Part shown: piece after piece, positions 1 through 11,006 of the stretch | Layout of the letters: each line of letters begins with the position of its first letter | Numbering within the stretch: the stretch's first letter is position 1 | NCBI RefSeq assembly: GCF_900182615.1 | Contig: NZ_FXTE01000009.1 | Location: forward strand, 1-64,000 | Source: Ruegeria faecimaris | GTDB lineage: Bacteria > Pseudomonadota > Alphaproteobacteria > Rhodobacterales > Rhodobacteraceae | Direction of reading: 5' to 3' | DNA length: 64,000 nucleotides | Position numbers and translations under genes: made by a program | The notes under the pieces: model-generated | Seen by the model: only the letters and a program-made list of their open reading frames with translations | Told to the model about the DNA's origin: nothing | Database searches by the model: none

Positions 1-562
1 AATACAACCACACCCGACCCCATCAGGCCCTCAACATGCGCCCACCAGTCCCCGAAACTCTAGTCCGAAATGGCCCAGAACATGGGGGCTAGACACTCCC
101 ACACGCTTTGATTGAACACAATACGCAAGAATCTGCTTTAGAGTAGCCGCGCAACAGTGCCATTCATTTGAGAAGACCACTGTCGGCTTATTCATTGAAC
201 TTTGCAAAGCCTGCTTTTGTTGCGTATGGCCGAAACTTGGGTTGGCTGTGGTATGACGGACCTGGTCCTCCAGTTCGTGAATGAGCACCTTCGATAGCCC
301 GGTTTCTGCGGTTTATGCCAGGAACGACTGCCTCCAACCCAACTACCTATTTTGGACCAAATAAATCAGTTCCAGAAAAGACCGTAGGCTTCCGAGTTCA
401 ATTGACCGACTCCGCGAAAACTGCATGACCCATAGTCAGACTACCTTTTGACGGCTGTTCTTAAAACTGGGTTCGACTTATGGTTGGGTTTTGCGCAAAA
501 CTATGGGCAAGTAATGCAAAGTTATGCGCAAAATTCAATATTATGGGCGCACCTACAAAAAT
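1..562. other. gene-poor stretch downstream of gyrB
   Basis: No convincing gene is visible. An 85-codon open frame on the minus strand (31-288) has no family signature I recognise and no clear ribosome-binding site, so I do not call it. The stretch looks richer in A and T than the neighbouring genes. It contains a perfect 14-base palindrome at 488-501 followed by three roughly 10-base repeats. It could be the decayed edge of a lost gene or element; that is inference. Confidence 0.5.
488..531. repeat. palindrome plus short tandem repeats past gyrB
   Basis: Positions 488-501 read GTTTTGCGCAAAAC, a perfect palindrome. It is followed by TATGGGCAAG (502-511), TAATGCAAAG (512-521) and TTATGCGCAA (522-531), three imperfect 10-base units sharing ATG and CAA. 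No protein or process is known to me for this motif. Helically phased repeats are typical of protein-binding sites, but function here is unknown. Confidence 0.35.
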
Positions 563-3073
<2,511 letters not shown>

Positions 3074-3081
3074 TCAGCCGA

Positions 3082-3660
3082 TCAAAGCTGATCGAGGTCT
3101 GCGGCGATATCTGCGGCGATTTCCTTGGCGTTGACGTCGCTGCGTTCAGCGGACAATCGCAGGCCCAATAGGTCGGATTGATAGCGCGCCGCAAGCCGCT
3201 CTGGATCGTGGTCAGGACCGATCTCTCGGGCCTGTTGCGCCTGTCTAAACAGCGTTGCAAAACATTGCTTCATCTCAGCCATATGCCGGCTGGCTTTCTG
3301 CGCTAGCTGGTGATCCCTTGCCTGCAATTCGGCAAAGGTCTTGGCGAGCATACAGGCCTGCACCGGCGTTTGGCTGGAATCGATCACAATCTGCGGCTGC
3401 GTCTTTAACGCGGCCAGCGGCCCGATGTCTTCTGCCAGCGCTGTCAGCCGCGCTACACCGTCCTGCGTGTAACGTTCCAGCGCCATCGCATAAAGCGCGT
3501 CTTTTGACCCAAAGGCCGCATAGAAACTGCCTGGCTTCAACTTCAGCTCGCGCTCCAGATCCTTCAACGACGTCCCGGCCCAGCCATGGCGCCAGAATAT
3601 GTCGCGGGCCTGCGCGATCAGCGCGTCTCGGTCATAGGCAGGTTTGCGGGGCATCGACAT
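3082..3660 (-). CDS. TetR-family repressor
   Basis: A 192-residue DNA-binding regulator. Residues about 8-55 form the TetR helix-turn-helix (ARDIFWRHGWAGTSLKDLE, then KPGSFYAAFGSKDALY). The C-terminal ligand domain holds two cysteines, one in VQACMLAKTF, which in some TetR proteins next to peroxidase-like genes senses oxidants or electrophiles; that role is inferred only. It is divergent from an AhpD-like gene, and the gap holds two matching palindromes, so it very likely represses both genes. The start is MSMPRKP; MPRKP two codons later is equally possible. Confidence 0.9.
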   Translation of the reverse strand: MSMPRKPAYDRDALIAQARDIFWRHGWAGTSLKDLERELKLKPGSFYAAFGSKDALYAMALERYTQDGVARLTALAEDIGPLAALKTQPQIVIDSSQTPVQACMLAKTFAELQARDHQLAQKASRHMAEMKQCFATLFRQAQQAREIGPDHDPERLAARYQSDLLGLRLSAERSDVNAKEIAADIAADLDQL

Positions 3661-3669
3661 CACCAATTC

Positions 3670-3685
3670 TTGAACGGTCACTCAA
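3670..3685. promoter_or_regulatory. TetR operator copy 1
   Basis: TTGAACGGTCACTCAA is an imperfect palindrome. It matches the second copy at 3694-3709, with arms TTGA..CG or TG and CTCAA and the same 16-base length. The centres are 24 bases apart, just over two helical turns. It lies directly upstream of the tetR start, where binding would block transcription. Confidence 0.65.
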
Positions 3686-3693
3686 ATATATAC

Positions 3694-3709
3694 TTGAGTG
3701 ATCGCTCAA
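3694..3709. promoter_or_regulatory. TetR operator copy 2
   Basis: TTGAGTGATCGCTCAA, extendable to CTTGAG..CTCAAG at 3693-3710, is palindromic in all but one base pair per arm. It is the better of the two sites and lies about 45 bases before the ATG of the AhpD-like gene, so it probably covers that promoter. Two sites in one divergent gap fit a TetR dimer controlling itself and its neighbour. Confidence 0.65.
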
Positions 3710-3753
3710 GAAATACTATTTCCGACTCAGACATCAAAAAATGGAGCATCCAC

Positions 3754-4320
3754 ATGGCCGATTTCCCATCCCACGACCTGACCACCGCCCCCGAAGGGTC
3801 CAAACCTCTGTTGGAAAAATCTCAGGCCGCGTTTGGCCGCTTGCCCGGCCTGCATAAGGTGATGGCCGAAAGCCCACAGCATCTGGAAGGCTACCAGGTT
3901 CTACATGGCCTCTTCATGCAGACCGATTTCGACAATGACGAAAAAACCGTCGTCTGGCAGACCATCAATGTCGAGAACGAGTGCCACTATTGCGTGCCCG
4001 CCCATACCGGCATCGCCAAGATGATGAAGGTGTCGGATGACATCACCGAAGCGCTGCGCAACGAAACCGCGCTGCCCAATGCCAAGCTCGAGGCGCTGCG
4101 GACATTTACGCTGCAGATGATGCAGACCCGTGGCAATCCCACCGAGGCGCAGCTGCAAGCCTTCTTTGACGCTGGTTATTCGCACCGCGCCGTGTTGGAT
4201 GTGGTGCTGGGCCTGGCGCAGAAAACCATGTCGAATTACGTCAACCACATGGCACAAACCCCAGTTGACGAAGTAATGCGCGGCTTCTTGTGGGAACGTA
4301 AGGTCAGCGAACCGGCCTAA
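3754..4320 (+). CDS. AhpD-like carboxymuconolactone decarboxylase family protein
   Basis: A 188-residue all-helical protein of the CMD/AhpD superfamily. The redox motif is ENECHYCVPAH (C77, C80, H84), the CXXC-x3-H arrangement of alkylhydroperoxidase D-type proteins, so a thiol peroxidase-related role is likely; the substrate is unknown. The start is the ATG at 3754, preceded by GGAG seven bases upstream. The frame is open further upstream, but that part covers the divergent tetR promoter. Its stop codon overlaps the stop of recF, which is convergent. It is probably induced when the divergent TetR releases its operators. Confidence 0.88.
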   Translation: MADFPSHDLTTAPEGSKPLLEKSQAAFGRLPGLHKVMAESPQHLEGYQVLHGLFMQTDFDNDEKTVVWQTINVENECHYCVPAHTGIAKMMKVSDDITEALRNETALPNAKLEALRTFTLQMMQTRGNPTEAQLQAFFDAGYSHRAVLDVVLGLAQKTMSNYVNHMAQTPVDEVMRGFLWERKVSEPA

Positions 4321-5411
4321 TCGACGACCGAGCCCTCATCGCCTTCGGTGACAACCAGGGTCTGGGCCCGGTCCCCTAATTCCGAAAACAGCTCAGGCCC
4401 TGTGCCCGTCATCCAGGCCTGAGCGCCCAGCGCGCAAATCTCATCATAGAGCGCGGCGCGGCGCCCGGCATCCAGGTGGGCCGCGACCTCATCCAGCAAC
4501 ACAATCGGCGGTGCCCCGATCATCCCGGCCAAAGCGCGCGCGTTGGACAGGATCAGCGAGACCAGCAGCGCCTTTTGCTCACCGGTCGAGCAATCCTTGG
4601 CCGGAACGCCCTTGGCGGCAAAGACGCCGTACAGGTCAGACCGGTGTGGCCCGACCAGTGTGCGCCCCGCCGCCAGATCTCGAAAGCGGCTTTCATTCAG
4701 CGCCTCACGCAGATCATCCGCCGTTTCCGGCATCGCACCTTCGGTTTGAACCAGCTCAAGATCAGCCGATGGAAAACCCGTTTCGGCCTGATCCTGTGCT
4801 GTGCGCAGATGATCCAGAGCGGCCATGCGCGCCACATGGATGCGATGCCCGGTTTCGGCCATCTGCCCCTCGAGCGCGGCGTACCAATGGGCATCGCGCA
4901 CCTGTTCTTTCAGCAGCCGGTTGCGTTCGCGCATGGATTTTTCATAAATCAGTGAGGCTTCGGCGTGGGCAGGATCAAAGCTGAGCGCGATGCGATCCAG
5001 AAACCGCCGCCGCCCCTCGGCGCCTTCAATCCACAGCCGGTCCATCGACGGGATCAGCCAGACGACCCGCGCCAGCTTGCCCAGATCGATCTGACTGGCG
5101 GATTTGCCATCTATCCGAACCTGCCGCGCTGCGCCAGCTTCGGACCAAGTCTCGATCTCATAGCTCTGGCCCTGCGCTTGCAGCAGACCGGACAGCTTCC
5201 AGCCCAGCGCCTCGGGCCGACGCGTCATCTCGGCTGCACTGGCCCGCCGCATGCCGCGGCCGGGTGAAAACATCGAAACAGCTTCAAGGATATTGGTCTT
5301 ACCCGCGCCGTTAGGTCCGTGAATGGCAACCGGACGGCCATCCAGCGACAAACGCGCCAGTTTGTGAGAGCGAAAATGCGAGACCGTCAGTTCGGTCAGG
5401 GCCAAGGTCAT
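4317..5411 (-). CDS. recF: DNA replication and repair protein RecF
   Basis: A 364-residue SMC-like ATPase that helps load RecA at gaps as part of RecFOR. Walker A is GPNGAGKTN at 32-40. The ABC-type signature is STGEQKALLVSLIL, followed by Walker B in PIVLLDEVAAHLD near the C terminus. It lies 39 bases after dnaN, in the usual dnaN-recF order. The TAG stop (4317-4319) overlaps the TAA stop of the convergent AhpD-like gene. Confidence 0.97.
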   Translation of the reverse strand: MTLALTELTVSHFRSHKLARLSLDGRPVAIHGPNGAGKTNILEAVSMFSPGRGMRRASAAEMTRRPEALGWKLSGLLQAQGQSYEIETWSEAGAARQVRIDGKSASQIDLGKLARVVWLIPSMDRLWIEGAEGRRRFLDRIALSFDPAHAEASLIYEKSMRERNRLLKEQVRDAHWYAALEGQMAETGHRIHVARMAALDHLRTAQDQAETGFPSADLELVQTEGAMPETADDLREALNESRFRDLAAGRTLVGPHRSDLYGVFAAKGVPAKDCSTGEQKALLVSLILSNARALAGMIGAPPIVLLDEVAAHLDAGRRAALYDEICALGAQAWMTGTGPELFSELGDRAQTLVVTEGDEGSVVD

Positions 5412-5450
5412 GACCCCTCTCTTTCCTCAGCGATCAGCCCCCAAAGCCGA

Positions 5451-6572
5451 TCAGACACGCATCGGCATGACCACATAGACCGCGCTCAGGTCATTGCCTT
5501 CGCGCATCAGGGTCGGATCACCAGCGGAGTTGAACAGGAACACCGCGTTTTCGCGATCTACCTGAGAAGCAATTTCCAGCAGGTATTTTGCGTTGAAACC
5601 GATCTCGAGCCGTTCATCTGAATATGCGACGGCCAATTCTTCCTCGGCTGCACCGCTGTCCGGTGCATTGACCGAAAGAACCAACTTATCCGTGTCCAGC
5701 TGTAGCTTGACCGCGCGCGAACGTTCCGACGAGACCGTCGCAACCCGGTCGACGGCCTGCGCAAACTCAGCCGCATCCACTTCCAGTTGCCGCGTGTTGC
5801 CCTGCGGGATGACCCGTGTGTAGTCGGGGAATGTGCCGTCGATCACCTTCGAGGTCAGCGTGATATCCGGCGTTGCAAAGCGCACCTTGGTTTCGCTGAC
5901 GGAAACGGCGATATCCATCTCGTCATCGTCCAACAGCTTGCGCAACTCACCCACTGTTTTGCGCGGCACGATCACGCCGGGCATGTCCGCAGCCCCATCC
6001 GGAAGGTCTGCGTCAATGCGCGCCAGACGGTGACCATCGGTGGCCACACAGCGCAGCACCTTGCCGCCTTCGGAGCCATCTGAAACATGCATATAGACGC
6101 CATTCAGATAGTACCGCGTCTCTTCGGTTGAGATGGCGAATTTCGATTTGTCGAACAAACGGCGCAGCAATGCTGCCGAAGCCGTAAAGTTCGACTGGTA
6201 TTCTGATGAGGCCATAACCGGGAAATCTTCTTTCGGCAGAGTCGCCAGAGAGAAGTTCGATCGCCCGGCTTCAACCGTCAGGCGACCCGCCGCACTGTCG
6301 GCGGTCAGGGTGACCAACGCGCCATCGGGCAGTTTGCGCACAATTTCGTGCAGGGTTGTGGCGGCAACCGTGGTGGCGCCGGCCTTTTCCACCTGCGCAG
6401 GGGCCTTGTCGACCACTTCGATATCCAGATCGGTGGCGCGGAACATGGCCTGATCGCCTTCGGCCTCGATTAGAACATTAGCAAGTATAGGGATCGTGTT
6501 GCGTCGTTCGACGACTGATTGGGCCTGGGAAACGGCCTTGAGAAGGGTGCCGCGTTCGATGCTGATCTTCAT
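5451..6572 (-). CDS. dnaN: DNA polymerase III beta sliding clamp
   Basis: The 373-residue clamp ring subunit, two of which encircle DNA and tether polymerase III and many repair enzymes. The N-terminal MKISIERGTLLKAVSQAQ and C-terminal DPTLMREGND..YVVMPMRV are family landmarks, and three clamp repeats fit the length. The ATG at 6572 follows AGGAA; the open frame continues 24 codons upstream but is not conserved in character. A terminator and a strong hairpin separate it from dnaA, so it probably has its own promoter and is co-transcribed with recF. Confidence 0.98.
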   Translation of the reverse strand: MKISIERGTLLKAVSQAQSVVERRNTIPILANVLIEAEGDQAMFRATDLDIEVVDKAPAQVEKAGATTVAATTLHEIVRKLPDGALVTLTADSAAGRLTVEAGRSNFSLATLPKEDFPVMASSEYQSNFTASAALLRRLFDKSKFAISTEETRYYLNGVYMHVSDGSEGGKVLRCVATDGHRLARIDADLPDGAADMPGVIVPRKTVGELRKLLDDDEMDIAVSVSETKVRFATPDITLTSKVIDGTFPDYTRVIPQGNTRQLEVDAAEFAQAVDRVATVSSERSRAVKLQLDTDKLVLSVNAPDSGAAEEELAVAYSDERLEIGFNAKYLLEIASQVDRENAVFLFNSAGDPTLMREGNDLSAVYVVMPMRV

Positions 6573-6677
6573 ACCCTTAATTCCTCTGACTTGCGTGCCG
6601 AAAATGGGCGGGACTGGCACGTTAGCGCCTCCGCCCTGAGGCACAAGGATTTTTTATGGATTTCTGAGTCGGTTTGC

Positions 6678-6708
6678 CCGCAGGGTCAAGAGGCGCGTGA
6701 CCCTGCGG
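6678..6708 (-). other. 11-bp hairpin in the dnaA-dnaN gap
   Basis: CCGCAGGGTCA (6678-6688) and TGACCCTGCGG (6698-6708) pair perfectly over 11 bases around a 9-base loop. There is no T-run after it on the minus strand, so it is not a standard terminator. It lies downstream of the dnaA terminator and about 105 bases before dnaN. It may be a dnaN leader structure or a protein-binding palindrome. Confidence 0.5.
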
Positions 6709-6743
6709 TCACAGTTCATAGCCAACCGTGGACTATTGCGCAC

Positions 6744-6776
6744 AAAAAAACGCCCCGGCCATCAGGATCCGGGGCG
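6744..6776 (-). terminator. Rho-independent terminator of dnaA
   Basis: CGCCCCGG (6751-6758) pairs with CCGGGGCG (6769-6776) around a 10-base loop. On the minus strand the stem is followed by seven U (AAAAAAA at 6744-6750). It lies 23 bases after the dnaA stop and would separate dnaA transcription from dnaN. Confidence 0.85.
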
Positions 6777-6799
6777 CCTGTTTAATGCCTAGAAGATAC

Positions 6800-8185
6800 T
6801 CAGGCTTCCAGCGCGCGACGCAGCATTTCCACGTCTTCGGCGATTTGGCCATCGGTTGTCTTCAGTTCTTCGATGCGTTTGACGCCATGCATGACCGTGG
6901 TGTGATCGCGTCCGCCAAACCGACGGCCAATCTCGGGCAAAGAGCGGCTGGTCAGCTGTTTGCACAGATACATCGCCACCTGACGCGGGCGCGCATAGGA
7001 GCGCAACCGCTTGGGGCCTATAATGTCGCTAAGGCGGATATTGTAATATTCTGACACTTTGCGCTGAATCTCTTCGACGGTAATCTTGCGTTCTGACGCG
7101 CGCAGCACGTCCGCCAGGCAATCCTGCGTCAGCTCCATGTCGATCTCGCGCCCGACAAGCGAGGCAAAGGCAAACAGCCGGGTCAAGGCCCCTTCCAAAA
7201 CACGCACATTGGTCGAGATGCGATGGGCCAGGAATTCCAGCACCCCATCTACGATAGTCACGTCAGGATAGGTGCGGCTGTATTGCTGAACCTTGGTTTG
7301 CAAGATGCCCAGACGCAGTTCGTAATCAGTGGGATGCAGATCGACGACCAGACCACATTGCAGGCGTGATTTCACACGGTCCTCCAGGTCCTTGATCTCG
7401 CCCGGGGCGCGGTCGGCTGAGATGATGATCTGTTTGTTCTGGTCTACCAGCGCGTTGAACGTGTGAAAGAACTCTTCCTGAGTCGAATCCTTTCCAGCGA
7501 TAAACTGGACGTCATCAACCATCAGCACATCGACCGAACGGAACAGGTGTTTGAAGTCCATCATCCGGCGTTCCCGCAGCGCCTGCACAAAGCGGTACAT
7601 GAACTGTTCCGCCGACAGGTACAGAACATTCAATTCGGGATGTTTAGTCTTTAGTTCCCAGGCGATGGCATGCATCAGGTGGGTTTTACCCAAGCCGACA
7701 CCGCCATACAGAACCAGCGGGTTAAAAGTCACGGGGCCACCTTCGGACACACGACGCGCGGCGGCATGGGCCAGCTCGTTGGGCTTGCCGACCACAAAGC
7801 TGTCAAACGTGAAACGAGAATCCAACGGCGCCGCCTGCAGGGATTCCAACGCATCATTCGCGGTCGCGGATAAAGTCTGCGTTTGCGCTTCCTGAACGCG
7901 GGCAGGCGCAGTTGCCACGTCGTTCGAAGGACGTACCGGAGAGTTCGCTGCCACTCGGAACGCAAGGCGCTGTACAGATTCTCCGGCGGTGTTCATCTCA
8001 TACAGGATAAGATCCGCAAAATTCTGGCTCACATAATTGCCCATAAAGTTCGTCGGAACCGAGAACACCGCTACACCGTCCTGCAGCTCTTGGAATTCAA
8101 GAGGCTCGATCCAGGTGGTATAGTTGTTCTTTCCGATCGCCTTGAGCAGTTTGTTACGCAGTAGTCCCCATTTCTCTTGTGTCAT
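6800..8185 (-). CDS. dnaA: chromosomal replication initiator DnaA
   Basis: A 461-residue initiator that melts the origin and recruits the helicase. Domain I is at 1-80 (MTQEKWGLLRNKLLKAIG). The AAA+ core has Walker A GGVGLGKTH at 161-169 and Walker B VLMVDDVQF at 220-228. Domain IV carries the DNA-binding signature GRDHTTVMHGVKRI at about 425-438. I choose the ATG at 8185, preceded by GAGG; a start seven codons upstream is possible. rpsT lies upstream and dnaN downstream, the usual arrangement in this family. Confidence 0.98.
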   Translation of the reverse strand: MTQEKWGLLRNKLLKAIGKNNYTTWIEPLEFQELQDGVAVFSVPTNFMGNYVSQNFADLILYEMNTAGESVQRLAFRVAANSPVRPSNDVATAPARVQEAQTQTLSATANDALESLQAAPLDSRFTFDSFVVGKPNELAHAAARRVSEGGPVTFNPLVLYGGVGLGKTHLMHAIAWELKTKHPELNVLYLSAEQFMYRFVQALRERRMMDFKHLFRSVDVLMVDDVQFIAGKDSTQEEFFHTFNALVDQNKQIIISADRAPGEIKDLEDRVKSRLQCGLVVDLHPTDYELRLGILQTKVQQYSRTYPDVTIVDGVLEFLAHRISTNVRVLEGALTRLFAFASLVGREIDMELTQDCLADVLRASERKITVEEIQRKVSEYYNIRLSDIIGPKRLRSYARPRQVAMYLCKQLTSRSLPEIGRRFGGRDHTTVMHGVKRIEELKTTDGQIAEDVEMLRRALEA

Positions 8186-8734
8186 TAAGCGCCTCACGCA
8201 TCCCATTCTTTATTGGCCTGTCGGCCTTATTACTAAGCCCCGGTCGCCCGGATCACGATGTCACTCGCAAAAGGATACCCTGTGCCAAACCGCAGAAGTT
8301 TGGCGGGTTTGTCCCTGAAAGCCAGCACAATCCAAACTCGTGACATCCAGCACCTGAATATCCCGAAAAGCGGCCTGCGCTTCGCAATCTTATCTTTAGA
8401 CAGGGCTCGGATCCTCGGTTACCCCAAGACCCTCAGCAGATCAGCAAACCGGTTTATCCGGATGCCAACATTCGTTCCTCGACCGCTCTGATGCCCGTCA
8501 GTACAATCGCAGGAACAGCCTGTCCCCCCAAGCGAGTGAATCGCTGTATCAGTGGTAACAAGAGGCCGACGTCTGCGGCAACGAAACTCTGATATTGACT
8601 CGGGTCTTTGTGCGAAAGAATCTCTCGGCAACGTGAAGACGCGGTATTCTGGCAACAGCAAAAGGGCGCCGCGATATGCGACGCCCTTCGGAATAGTTCA
8701 GCCATGCTTACGTGACCCTAGGTCACATAAAGAC
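8186..8734. other. rpsT-dnaA intergenic region, possible dnaA leader
   Basis: About 550 bases without a supported gene. It holds the rpsT terminator (8662-8688), a 7-bp hairpin (GCCAAAC at 8284-8290 with GTTTGGC at 8298-8304) and the palindrome AAACCGGTTT at 8446-8455 next to TTATCCGGA, which differs from the DnaA-box consensus TTATCCACA at two positions. I see no cluster of DnaA boxes, so I do not call this the origin. It presumably contains the dnaA promoter and regulatory sites. Confidence 0.5.
8662..8688 (-). terminator. probable terminator of rpsT
   Basis: AAGGGCG-C-CGC (8662-8672) pairs with GCG-A-CGCCCTT (8678-8688) around GATAT, with one mismatch. On the minus strand it ends with a short U-run (AAAA at 8660-8663). 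It lies about 50 bases past the rpsT stop. Confidence 0.55.
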
Positions 8735-8998
8735 TCAGCCCAGCGCTTTGACGCGGGCCGACAGACGGGACATTTTGCGGGAGGCTGTGTTCTTGTGGAA
8801 GACGCCTTTGGTGACGCCGCGCATCAGTTCGGGCTGAGCTGCGCGCAGAGCGGCAGTTGCTGCGTCCTTGTCACCGGATGCGATTGCTTCTTCTACTTTG
8901 CGCAGATAGGTGCGGATACGCGAACGACGCGCTTTGTTAACGGCGAAACGCTTTTCGTTCTGACGAGCGCGTTTTTTTGCCTGGGGCGAATTTGCCAT
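8735..8998 (-). CDS. rpsT: 30S ribosomal protein S20
   Basis: An 87-residue basic helical protein that binds 16S rRNA early in small-subunit assembly. The N terminus [17 protein letters not shown] and the stretch [18 protein letters not shown] are diagnostic. Length is normal. It lies upstream of dnaA on the same strand with its own terminator, as in many Alphaproteobacteria. Confidence 0.98.
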   Translation of the reverse strand: MANSPQAKKRARQNEKRFAVNKARRSRIRTYLRKVEEAIASGDKDAATAALRAAQPELMRGVTKGVFHKNTASRKMSRLSARVKALG

Positions 8999-9178
8999 GT
9001 GTCTCTGACCTTTGTTCGGTACGGTTATGTAGAATGCGCGCCGCGGATATCCGCACCGGATCAGAAATCACGAGTGTGAGTCGGGCCAAGCGGGCCGCAC
9101 GCGCATGTATAGCGGCGGTGCATAGCCAAGTTTTCAGGCTTTGCCAAGCCGATTCTTCACTGCTGAACCGCGGGCAAG

Positions 9179-9201
9179 AAAAAGGCGGGCTCAGCCCGCC
9201 T
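9179..9201 (-). terminator. Rho-independent terminator of the crotonase gene
   Basis: AGGCGGGC (9183-9190) pairs with GCCCGCCT (9194-9201) around a 3-base loop. On the minus strand it is followed by a U-run (AAAAA at 9179-9183). It lies 26 bases after the stop of the enoyl-CoA hydratase gene. Confidence 0.8.
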
Positions 9202-9226
9202 GTTCGATACATATTTCGTGGCCGGT

Positions 9227-10003
9227 TTACTTGTCCCGGAACTGAGCCGAGCGTTTTTCCAGAAAGGCTGCCATGCCTTCTTTCTGGTCCTCGGTGGCGA
9301 ACATCGAATGGAACACCCGGCGCTCGAACAACATACCTTCGCTCAACGGCACTTCATAGCTGCGGTTGACCGCCTCTTTTGCCGCCATGGTCGACAGTTG
9401 CGATTTCTCGGCAATTTTCTGGGCCACGCCAATGGCTTCTTCGATCAACTTCTTGGCCGGTACAATCCGGCTGACAAGACCAGAACGTTCAGCCTCTTCC
9501 GCGTCCATGAAGCGACCGGTCAGATTCATGTCCATCGATTTTGACTTGCCGACGAACCGGGTCAGACGTTGGCTGCCGCCCAGCCCAGCAATAACGCCCA
9601 GATTGATTTCAGGCTGGCCAAATTTGGCAGTATCGGCGGCAATGATGAAATCGCACAGCATCGCCAATTCACAGCCACCGCCCAGCGCATAACCCGCAAC
9701 TGCTGCAATGATAGGTTTGCGGATGGCCGAGATACGATCGTTGGCCTCGGCAAACAGGTTGACAGTGAAGACGTCAACAAAGCTCATCTCGGACATTTCC
9801 TTGATGTCCGCACCTGCGGCAAAGGCCTTGTCCGAGCCTGTGATGACGACGCAGCGTACCTTGTCGTTTCCATCCGCCTCTTCCAACGCGGTGCACAATT
9901 CACCCAGCAACTGAGTGTTCAGCGCATTCATCGCATCGGGGCGGTTGAGTTTGATGAGGGCGACGTGGTCTTCGATTTCGACGATGATCGTCTCAAAAGC
10001 CAT
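9227..10003 (-). CDS. enoyl-CoA hydratase (crotonase family)
   Basis: A 258-residue crotonase-fold enzyme expected to hydrate trans-2-enoyl-CoA in fatty-acid or amino-acid breakdown. The oxyanion-hole stretch [11 protein letters not shown] (about 61-71) and the [16 protein letters not shown] region with the catalytic glutamate ([18 protein letters not shown]) are present, as in mitochondrial-type short-chain hydratases. It follows mutM on the same strand with a 65-base gap. The substrate chain length cannot be read from sequence. Confidence 0.92.
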   Translation of the reverse strand: MAFETIIVEIEDHVALIKLNRPDAMNALNTQLLGELCTALEEADGNDKVRCVVITGSDKAFAAGADIKEMSEMSFVDVFTVNLFAEANDRISAIRKPIIAAVAGYALGGGCELAMLCDFIIAADTAKFGQPEINLGVIAGLGGSQRLTRFVGKSKSMDMNLTGRFMDAEEAERSGLVSRIVPAKKLIEEAIGVAQKIAEKSQLSTMAAKEAVNRSYEVPLSEGMLFERRVFHSMFATEDQKEGMAAFLEKRSAQFRDK

Positions 10004-10068
10004 GAGTTAGAGCTTCCGGTTGTTCCGTTCAGGTACGATTCCTTACCACGCGAAAAACTTGGATCAAG

Positions 10069-10920
10069 CTATCTTTGGCATTGCACACAATAGAAGGATG
10101 AGCGACCGGACTGGGTGATTCTCTTGATTTCTGCCCCGCAACCCCCTGTCCGGCAGGGCGCACCCTCGCGCCCGTAGACATCAAAGCTGTGCTGAAAATA
10201 TCCAAGTTCTCCATCGGCTTGCCGGAAATCCCGCAGCGACGATCCACCTGCCTCGATCGCCTCCTGCAGCACTTGACGGATGATCGGAACCAACGCGGCA
10301 ATGCGGGTAGAAGAAATCTGTCCCGCTTTGCGACGTGGCGACACTCGACCCCGATACAGCGCTTCGCAGACGTAGATATTGCCCAGTCCTGCAACGATTC
10401 CCTGATCCAACAGCGCTGATTTGACCGGTGTGTTCTTGCCTTTGAACGCTTCGATCAGATGCTGTTCATGAAAATCATTGCCCAAAGGCTCCGGTCCCAG
10501 GACCGATAACAGCTTATGATGCTCGGCGGTTGCCGTAGGTAGCAGGTCCATCGCACCAAACCGACGTGGGTCATTGAAGGTGATCCGAGCACCATTGGCC
10601 ATGTGGAACACTACATGGTCATGTTTCTCGGGCATGGGATGGGTATGCGCAAATTGGCCCAGCGGATCACCCGAGACCGTTATCCGCCCGGACATGCCCA
10701 GATGAATCAGTAACGTTTCGCCACTGCTAAGATCAGCTAGAATGTACTTGGACCGCCGCCGCAACCGATCGACCCGCTGGCCGGTCAGCCGTTCGGCCAT
10801 CCGGTCAGGAAACGGCCAGCGCAAATCGGGGCGATTTACATCCGCCTGTTCGATCACGATACCTTCCATCGCCGGGGACAGGCCGCGTCTTACTGTCTCG
10901 ACCTCGGGCAATTCGGGCAT
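10069..10920 (-). CDS. mutM: formamidopyrimidine-DNA glycosylase
   Basis: A 283-residue base-excision repair enzyme removing 8-oxoguanine and FapyG. The mature N terminus [12 protein letters not shown] provides the catalytic proline and glutamate. The C-terminal zinc finger is CRTGGC..FYCVQC, with four cysteines and a C-x4-C first pair. The start is set by the invariant MPELPE; the frame is open 27 codons upstream. It is divergent from ubiE, an arrangement common in roseobacters. Confidence 0.97.
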   Translation of the reverse strand: MPELPEVETVRRGLSPAMEGIVIEQADVNRPDLRWPFPDRMAERLTGQRVDRLRRRSKYILADLSSGETLLIHLGMSGRITVSGDPLGQFAHTHPMPEKHDHVVFHMANGARITFNDPRRFGAMDLLPTATAEHHKLLSVLGPEPLGNDFHEQHLIEAFKGKNTPVKSALLDQGIVAGLGNIYVCEALYRGRVSPRRKAGQISSTRIAALVPIIRQVLQEAIEAGGSSLRDFRQADGELGYFQHSFDVYGREGAPCRTGGCGAEIKRITQSGRSSFYCVQCQR

Positions 10921-11006
10921 TTCCTGGCTCCTATTCCAAAGGGCCGCATTGTGCCCGGTTCTTATCGCCCTATAACAGAGGCGAAATTCGACAAACGGCA
11001 AGGCAA

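Noticed and set aside
31-288. 85-codon open frame on the minus strand
   Set aside because: No recognisable family, no good ribosome site and a composition unlike the neighbouring genes; more likely chance or remnant.
3694-3719. sigma-70 promoter TTGAGT..TACTAT for the AhpD-like gene
   Set aside because: The spacer would be only 14 bases, too short to support the call.
8186-8734. chromosomal origin next to dnaA
   Set aside because: Only one weak DnaA-box-like sequence (TTATCCGGA, 8454-8462) is visible and no box cluster; in Alphaproteobacteria the origin is often not beside dnaA.
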